DNA of 64,000 bases from Phenylobacterium sp. (GTDB lineage: Bacteria; Pseudomonadota; Alphaproteobacteria; Caulobacterales; Caulobacteraceae): contig NZ_SCVD01000033.1 in NCBI RefSeq assembly GCF_004297125.1, positions 62,001-126,000 on the forward strand. The letters are read 5' to 3'. The position numbers and the translations under genes are program-made. Below the pieces are notes generated by a model. It was not told the DNA's origin. It made no database searches and was given only the letters and a program-made list of their open reading frames with translations. Each line of letters begins with the position of its first letter. The stretch's first letter is position 1. This document shows, one piece after another, positions 59,987 through 64,000 of the stretch.

Positions 59987-61263
59987 GCCTTCCCTCCGAT
60001 ATGGGTCAGGCCCGGCAGGTACGAACGCAGCGCCTGCGGGATGGCGATCCGGCCGTCCTCGTCCTGGTAGTTCTCCATGACGGCGACCAGGGTCCGGCCC
60101 ACGGCCAGGCCCGAGCCGTTCAGGGTGTGGACGAAGCGCGTGCCCTTCGCGCCGGCTTGCTTGCTCCGCGCGTCCATGCGCCGGGCCTGGAAGTCCCCGC
60201 AGTTCGAGCAGGAGCTGATCTCGCGGTACTTGCCCTGGCTGGGCAGCCACACTTCCAGGTCGAAGGTCTTGCGCGCGCCGAAGCCCATGTCGCCCGTGCA
60301 GAGCAGCATGGTGCGGAATGGCAGCTCCAGGCGCTTCAGCACCGCCTCGGCGCAACCCACCATCCGCTCGTGCTCTTCCTCGGACTTTTCCGGCGCCACG
60401 ATGGAGACCAGCTCGACCTTGTTGAACTGGTGCTGGCGGATCATGCCACGGGTGTCGCGGCCCGAGGCGCCGGCCTCGGAGCGGAAGCACGGCGTCAGCG
60501 CCGTGAAGCGCAGCGGCAGCTCTTCCTCGGCCACGATCTGCCCCATCACCAGGCTGGTCAGCGGCACTTCGGCCGTGGGGATCAGCCAGCGGCCGTCGGT
60601 GGTCCGGAAAAGGTCGTCGGCGAACTTGGGCAGCTTGTCGGTGCCATAGGCGGCCGCGTCATTGACCAACAGCGGCGGGGCCACCTCGAGGTAGCCGTGC
60701 TCCTGGGTCTGAAGATCCAGCATGAACTGGCCGATGGCCCGCTCCAGCCGCGCCAGCTGGCCCTTCAGCACGGTGAACCGCGCGCCGCTCATCCGGCTGG
60801 CGGCCTCGAAGTCCAGCATCCCCAGGCCCTCGCCGATGTCGACGTGGTCCCTGGGATTGGAGATCGCGAAGGGCTCGCCCCAGCGGCGGACCTCGACGTT
60901 ATCGTGCTCGTCCGCGCCGACCGGCACGTCCGGAAGCGGGATGTTGGGCAGCGAGGCCAGGATCTCGTGCAGGCTCTCACCGGCCAAGCGCTCCATCTCC
61001 GCGTGGTTGGCCAGGTCGGTCTTCAGCGCCTCGACCTCGGCCATCAGCCGTTGGACCTCGGCCTCGTCCTTCTGGGCCTTGGCCTGGCCGATCTTCTTGG
61101 AGGCCTCGTTGCGGGCGGCCTGGGTCACTTGCCCCGCGGTCTGCGCGGCGCGCAGGCGGGCATCGAAGTCCAGGATCGCGGCGACCTTTCCGGACGAGCC
61201 CTTCGCCGCCCAGGCCTTCTCGTAAAGCTCGGGAGTCTCGCGGATGGCTCGGATGTCGTGCAT
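59983..61263 (-). CDS. serS: Seryl-tRNA synthetase
   Basis: A 426-residue class II aminoacyl-tRNA synthetase. The N-terminal long coiled-coil arm (about 28-100) binds tRNA-Ser. The catalytic domain has motif 2 (TPCFRSEAGASGRDTRGMIRQHQF) and motif 3 (LNGSGLAVGRTLVAVMENYQ). Start at ATG 61263 (MHDIRAIRETPE) is typical. The frame extends upstream without a start signal. It belongs to the tatABC-serS-surE-pcm-dipM unit, 61 bases after tatC. Confidence 0.97.
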   Translation of the reverse strand: MHDIRAIRETPELYEKAWAAKGSSGKVAAILDFDARLRAAQTAGQVTQAARNEASKKIGQAKAQKDEAEVQRLMAEVEALKTDLANHAEMERLAGESLHEILASLPNIPLPDVPVGADEHDNVEVRRWGEPFAISNPRDHVDIGEGLGMLDFEAASRMSGARFTVLKGQLARLERAIGQFMLDLQTQEHGYLEVAPPLLVNDAAAYGTDKLPKFADDLFRTTDGRWLIPTAEVPLTSLVMGQIVAEEELPLRFTALTPCFRSEAGASGRDTRGMIRQHQFNKVELVSIVAPEKSEEEHERMVGCAEAVLKRLELPFRTMLLCTGDMGFGARKTFDLEVWLPSQGKYREISSCSNCGDFQARRMDARSKQAGAKGTRFVHTLNGSGLAVGRTLVAVMENYQDEDGRIAIPQALRSYLPGLTHIGGKA

Positions 61264-61324
61264 GGGCGCCGCAACGGGATTGGGAAGCCGCACTCTCTAG
61301 AGCGCGTCGGAAGGGGCGCCAAGC

Positions 61325-62215
61325 TTAGGTGGCGACGATGTCCGTTCCGGCGGACGCGTCTTCCTTCTTCCGCCGCAGTTCGATCAGCTTCACGCAGCCG
61401 ATGGAGACGAAGTAGAGCAGGACGATCGGCGTCGCCAACATCAGCTGGCTGATCGGATCCGGCGGCGTGACGATGGCGGCCACCACCACCACGGCGAACA
61501 CCGCATAGCGCCAGCCTTTCCACAACATGGCTGAGTTCACGATGCCGGCCAGGCCCAGCAGGCTCAGCACCACCGGCAGCTGGAAGCAGAGGCCGAAGGC
61601 CAACAGCAGGGTCGTGACCAGGGTCAGATAGTCCGAGACCTTGGGCAGCAGCTCCACCGCGATCCCCGCCCCCATGATCTGCTGGCTCAGGGAGAACCAG
61701 AGCACAAAGGGCAGGATGATGTAGTAGACCAGCGCCGCGCCCATCATGAACAGGATCGGGGCGGCCACCAGGAACGGCAGGAACGCATAGCGCTCGCGCT
61801 TGTAGAGCCCAGGCGCCACGAAGGCGTAGACCTGCCAGGCCAGGACCGGGAAGGTCAGCACCACGGCCCCAAAGCCGGCCAGCTTCAGCTTGGTGAAGAA
61901 GAATTCCAGCGGCGCGGTGAACATCAGGCGCAGGTCGCCGGTCGGGATCGGCGCCTCCTTCAGCCCCAGCAGTACGAACAGGAGGTCGAACGGCCCCGCG
62001 GCATGGCCCTGCTTCGAGGCTGCGTACATCGCCGCGGCCATTTTGAAGGGGTGCAGCAGGAAGTAATAGATTTGCGGGGAGAAGGCGAAGCAGACCGCGA
62101 AGCCGAGGATGATCGCCACCACGCAGATGATCAGCCGTTTGCGCAGCTCGACGAGGTGGTCGAGCAGCGGCGCGCGGGAGGCCTCGATCTCGGCTTCGTC
62201 GTGTTCGTAGCTCAC
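61325..62215 (-). CDS. tatC: Sec-independent protein translocase TatC
   Basis: A 296-residue six-helix membrane protein, receptor subunit of the twin-arginine export complex. The N-terminal PLLDHLVELRKRLI with the conserved Glu is present, as are FAPGLYKRERYAF and the TPPDPISQLMLATPIVLLY region. An insertion of about 40 residues after the first helix (AAMYAASKQGHAAGPFDLLF...) is characteristic of alphaproteobacteria. The start ATG overlaps the tatB stop by 4 bases. Confidence 0.97.
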   Translation of the reverse strand: MSYEHDEAEIEASRAPLLDHLVELRKRLIICVVAIILGFAVCFAFSPQIYYFLLHPFKMAAAMYAASKQGHAAGPFDLLFVLLGLKEAPIPTGDLRLMFTAPLEFFFTKLKLAGFGAVVLTFPVLAWQVYAFVAPGLYKRERYAFLPFLVAAPILFMMGAALVYYIILPFVLWFSLSQQIMGAGIAVELLPKVSDYLTLVTTLLLAFGLCFQLPVVLSLLGLAGIVNSAMLWKGWRYAVFAVVVVAAIVTPPDPISQLMLATPIVLLYFVSIGCVKLIELRRKKEDASAGTDIVAT

Positions 62216-62763
62216 GCGCCGCCCTCGACGATCTTGCTGGCGCGCTTGCGCGGCTTGGGTCCGCCCTCGACCGTCGCGACGGACTTGGCCTTTGGCGCGG
62301 TCTTCTTCGCGGCGGGCCCCTTGGCGACCGGTTCAGCCGCGGCGACCGCCTTCTTGGCCCTCGGCTTGCGGGCCGGCTTGGCGGGCGCCTCGGAGATCTC
62401 CAGGGGCGGCGGCGGAGCCTCGGTGGTGTCGTACTGGTAGCTCATCGGGGGGTGCAGCTGAACGCCCACGTCCGACATGCTCTGCTCGATGTCGCCGATG
62501 GTCGAGCGCATCTCCTGGTTATGGTCGGCCAGATCGCCGAATTGGCCCCGGCGCATGGCCTCGACCTCCTTGCGCAGGTCGTCCAGCTCGGACTGGCGCG
62601 CCATCTCGTCGAAGCTGGCGCGGAACTCGGACGCCATCCCGCGAAGCTTGGCCATGAACTGGCCGAACCGTCGCAACAGGATGGGCAGGTCCTTCGGGCC
62701 CACGACGATCAACGCCACGATGGCGATGACGATGAGCTCAGACGCGCCGACTTCGGGAAGCAT
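62212..62763 (-). CDS. tatB: Sec-independent protein translocase TatB
   Basis: A 183-residue TatB. One N-terminal membrane helix (ASELIVIAIVALIVVGPKDLPILLRR), with the conserved Glu and Pro-kink GPKDLP, is followed by an amphipathic helix and a long Lys/Ala/Pro-rich C-terminus (KPARKPRAKKAVAAAEPVAKG) of low complexity. TatB brings substrates to TatC. It is between tatA (71 bases, with a hairpin) and tatC. Confidence 0.95.
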   Translation of the reverse strand: MLPEVGASELIVIAIVALIVVGPKDLPILLRRFGQFMAKLRGMASEFRASFDEMARQSELDDLRKEVEAMRRGQFGDLADHNQEMRSTIGDIEQSMSDVGVQLHPPMSYQYDTTEAPPPPLEISEAPAKPARKPRAKKAVAAAEPVAKGPAAKKTAPKAKSVATVEGGPKPRKRASKIVEGGA

Positions 62764-62782
62764 GGCCGTGGCCTAAACAGAA

Positions 62783-62811
62783 GCGCCGGCCACGATCAAG
62801 GCGGCCGGCGC
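62783..62811. repeat. Hairpin between tatA and tatB
   Basis: GCGCCGGCC / GGCCGGCGC, a perfect 9-pair inverted repeat with an 11-base loop, in the 71-base gap. No T run follows in either direction, so it is not a usual terminator. It could protect the tatA mRNA or reduce read-through so that TatA exceeds TatB and TatC. Confidence 0.5.
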
Positions 62812-62834
62812 GAATTGCAGTGGAGCCGTCGGCT

Positions 62835-63041
62835 TTAGCCGCGCGCGCTGTCCTTCTCGTCCTTCGGAAGCGGCTTGGCGGCCGCGTCTTCGGAACTGTC
62901 TTCGCCCTTCAGGCCGTCGCGGAAGGCGCGGATGCCCTTGGCAGTGTCGCCCATGAGCCCCGAGATCTTGCCGCGGCCGCCGAACAGCAGCGCCGCCACG
63001 ACGACGATCAGAAGGATATGCCAGATGCTGAGTGCGCCCAT
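62835..63041 (-). CDS. tatA: Sec-independent protein translocase TatA
   Basis: A 68-residue TatA. The short first helix MGALSIWHILLIVVVAALLFGGRGKIS is followed by the amphipathic helix LMGDTAKGIRAFRDGLK, with the FGGRGKI hinge. The acidic/lysine tail (EDSSEDAAAKPLPKDEKDSARG) is short. TatA forms the export pore. Start ATG 63041 lies behind an AGGAGAG ribosome site. A longer frame upstream has none. Confidence 0.95.
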   Translation of the reverse strand: MGALSIWHILLIVVVAALLFGGRGKISGLMGDTAKGIRAFRDGLKGEDSSEDAAAKPLPKDEKDSARG

Positions 63042-63151
63042 GCGCGGAACTCTCCTTGGGCGGTGAACGCGGCCCCGATGCCGCACGCCCGTTGTCTTGA
63101 GCCCGCTATATAGTCCGTCCGGGGTCGGCAAGCCAACGCGGCATGAGCGCC

Positions 63152-63790
63152 TTAGTTGGCCGGCTCGTCCTCGCCCAGGAAATCCACATGGAATTCGGGC
63201 GCGTCGGCCTCCAGCGGGTCCTCGTCGGCGGCGAGCGCGTTGGGGTCCGGCACCGCGAAATCCGGCGGCAGGTCCAGCGACAGCAGGCCCGCGGCCTTCA
63301 TCTCCGCCAGGCCCGGCAGGTCGGCGAGCGCGGCCAGGCCGTAGTGCTCCAGGAAGGCGTCGGTGGTGCCGAAGGTGACGGGGCGGCCCGGCGTGCGGCG
63401 GCGACCGCGCATCCGCACCAGGCCCAGCTCCAGGAGCACGTCGAGGGTGCCGCGGCTGGCCTGCACCCCGCGCACGGCCTCGATCTCGGCCCGCGTCACC
63501 GGCTGGTGGTACGCGATGATCGCCAGGGTCTCCTGGGCGGCCTTGGAGAGCCGCCGCGGCTCGTCCCGCTCCTCGGTCATCAGCCAGGCCAGGTCGGCTG
63601 CGGTCTGGAAGCGCCAGCCACCGGCGACATTGGCCAGCACGACCCCCCTCCCCTCGTAGAGCGCCGAGAGTTCGGCCAGGCCGGCCTCGATGTCGGCGCC
63701 TTCCGGCAGGCGCTTGGCCAGGTCCTCCGCCGTCAGCGGGCCGGCGGCGGCGAACAGCAGGGCCTCGATCTCGCGGGCGGCGTCGCTCAT
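63152..63790 (-). CDS. scpB: Segregation and condensation protein ScpB
   Basis: A 212-residue winged-helix protein, the kleisin-associated subunit of SMC-ScpAB that compacts and segregates the chromosome. Opening AAREIEALLFAAAGPLTAEDLAKRLPEG and the KAAQETLAIIAYHQPVTRAEIEAVRGVQASRGTLDVLLELGLV motif are typical. The ATG overlaps the scpA stop by 3 bases (ATGA). The C-terminal acidic tail (DPNALAADEDPLEADAPEFHVDFLGEDEPAN) is long and unstructured. Confidence 0.95.
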   Translation of the reverse strand: MSDAAREIEALLFAAAGPLTAEDLAKRLPEGADIEAGLAELSALYEGRGVVLANVAGGWRFQTAADLAWLMTEERDEPRRLSKAAQETLAIIAYHQPVTRAEIEAVRGVQASRGTLDVLLELGLVRMRGRRRTPGRPVTFGTTDAFLEHYGLAALADLPGLAEMKAAGLLSLDLPPDFAVPDPNALAADEDPLEADAPEFHVDFLGEDEPAN

Positions 63791-64000
63791 GCCGCGGCCC
63801 CGCTCCTGCGGGCCCGCAGGTAGATGTCGGCGAAGGCCTCGAGCTGGCGGGCTTCGAGCGCGCCTTCCTTCACCAGTTCCAGGCTGGCCGAGAGCGTGGA
63901 GGCGACATAGGAGGCGCGACTGGGGCCGGCGGTCGGGGTCCCCATCGGCGCGACGCCGGTCAGCGGCGTCCAGCGTTCCAGGTCCGGCAGCAGGCGACGC
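63787..64000 (-). CDS. scpA: Segregation and condensation protein ScpA, C-terminal part
   Basis: The frame reaches the right end of the window, so only the last 70 residues are seen. RASYVASTLSASLELVKEGALE and the closing ARQLEAFADIYLRARR match the ScpA C-terminal winged helix that contacts the SMC head. The stop overlaps the scpB start (ATGA), as in other bacteria. The 5' part lies outside. Confidence 0.9.
   Translation of the reverse strand, partial: RRLLPDLERWTPLTGVAPMGTPTAGPSRASYVASTLSASLELVKEGALEARQLEAFADIYLRARRSGAAA

Overview
The window is a GC-rich chromosomal segment from an alphaproteobacterium. It is almost certainly a member of the Caulobacterales, of the Caulobacter or Phenylobacterium type. 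The evidence is the fliX / flgI / cheL / flbY flagellar cluster with a CtrA box and a sigma-54 promoter between the divergent genes, a DipM-type LysM/LytM division protein followed by pcm-surE-serS-tatCBA-scpBA, a GTTC-N7-GTTC SOS box before uvrA, a DksA lacking most of its zinc cysteines, and a short-patch TetR/WYL/LysR regulator style. No phage, insertion sequence, CRISPR array or plasmid gene was recognised. The DNA looks like ordinary core and accessory chromosome.

Layout. Positions 1-8469 hold a PEP-CTERM protein tail, an Fe(II) dioxygenase, a Nudix/CorA pair, a prolyl oligopeptidase, a TetR regulator with a beta-propeller lipoprotein, and a WYL regulator. Positions 8110-11277 hold an APH-type kinase, a DUF6285 protein and a divergent acyl-CoA dehydrogenase, probably for catabolism of an unusual acyl substrate. 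Positions 11274-13160 hold a divergent Mpl-like Mur ligase, a CtrA box followed by a probable small RNA, and tRNA-Asn. Positions 13300-28397 hold a DedA protein, glyoxalase, an RND efflux pair, an ATM1-like ABC exporter, a LOG protein, LysR, glutamine-dependent NAD synthetase, LtrA and DksA. Positions 28491-30969 are the flagellar cluster. Positions 31068-31981 are an Rrf2/NsrR-like regulator facing a truncated haemoglobin (nitric oxide response). Positions 32500-33243 are an FMN riboswitch with ribH. Then come ABC-F, an OPT transporter, a TonB receptor and a large transmembrane BTAD/TPR regulator (33670-43655).

Positions 43777-49864 hold SOS-controlled uvrA, a glutathione transferase, a membrane protein and trmFO. 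Positions 49866-54553 run leftward as yajC-secD-secF-Mth938 and then a PuuD-like membrane protein and a squalene/phytoene synthase-like protein. After a DUF815 ATPase, a cold shock protein and two small proteins, the minus-strand run 63041-56600 carries tatA-tatB-tatC-serS-surE-pcm-dipM, preceded by scpA-scpB. This run joins protein export, repair of aged proteins and cell division.

The most interesting items are the probable CtrA-controlled small RNA at 12832-12934, the Mur ligase that has lost the motif following the central domain, an RND pump with an altered proton relay, palindromic operators before nadE, the WYL regulator and the TetR-linked lipoprotein, a well-placed upstream reading frame before the ABC-F gene, and two small genes (49 and 51 codons) with good ribosome binding sites. 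All gene functions are read from sequence motifs without database searches.
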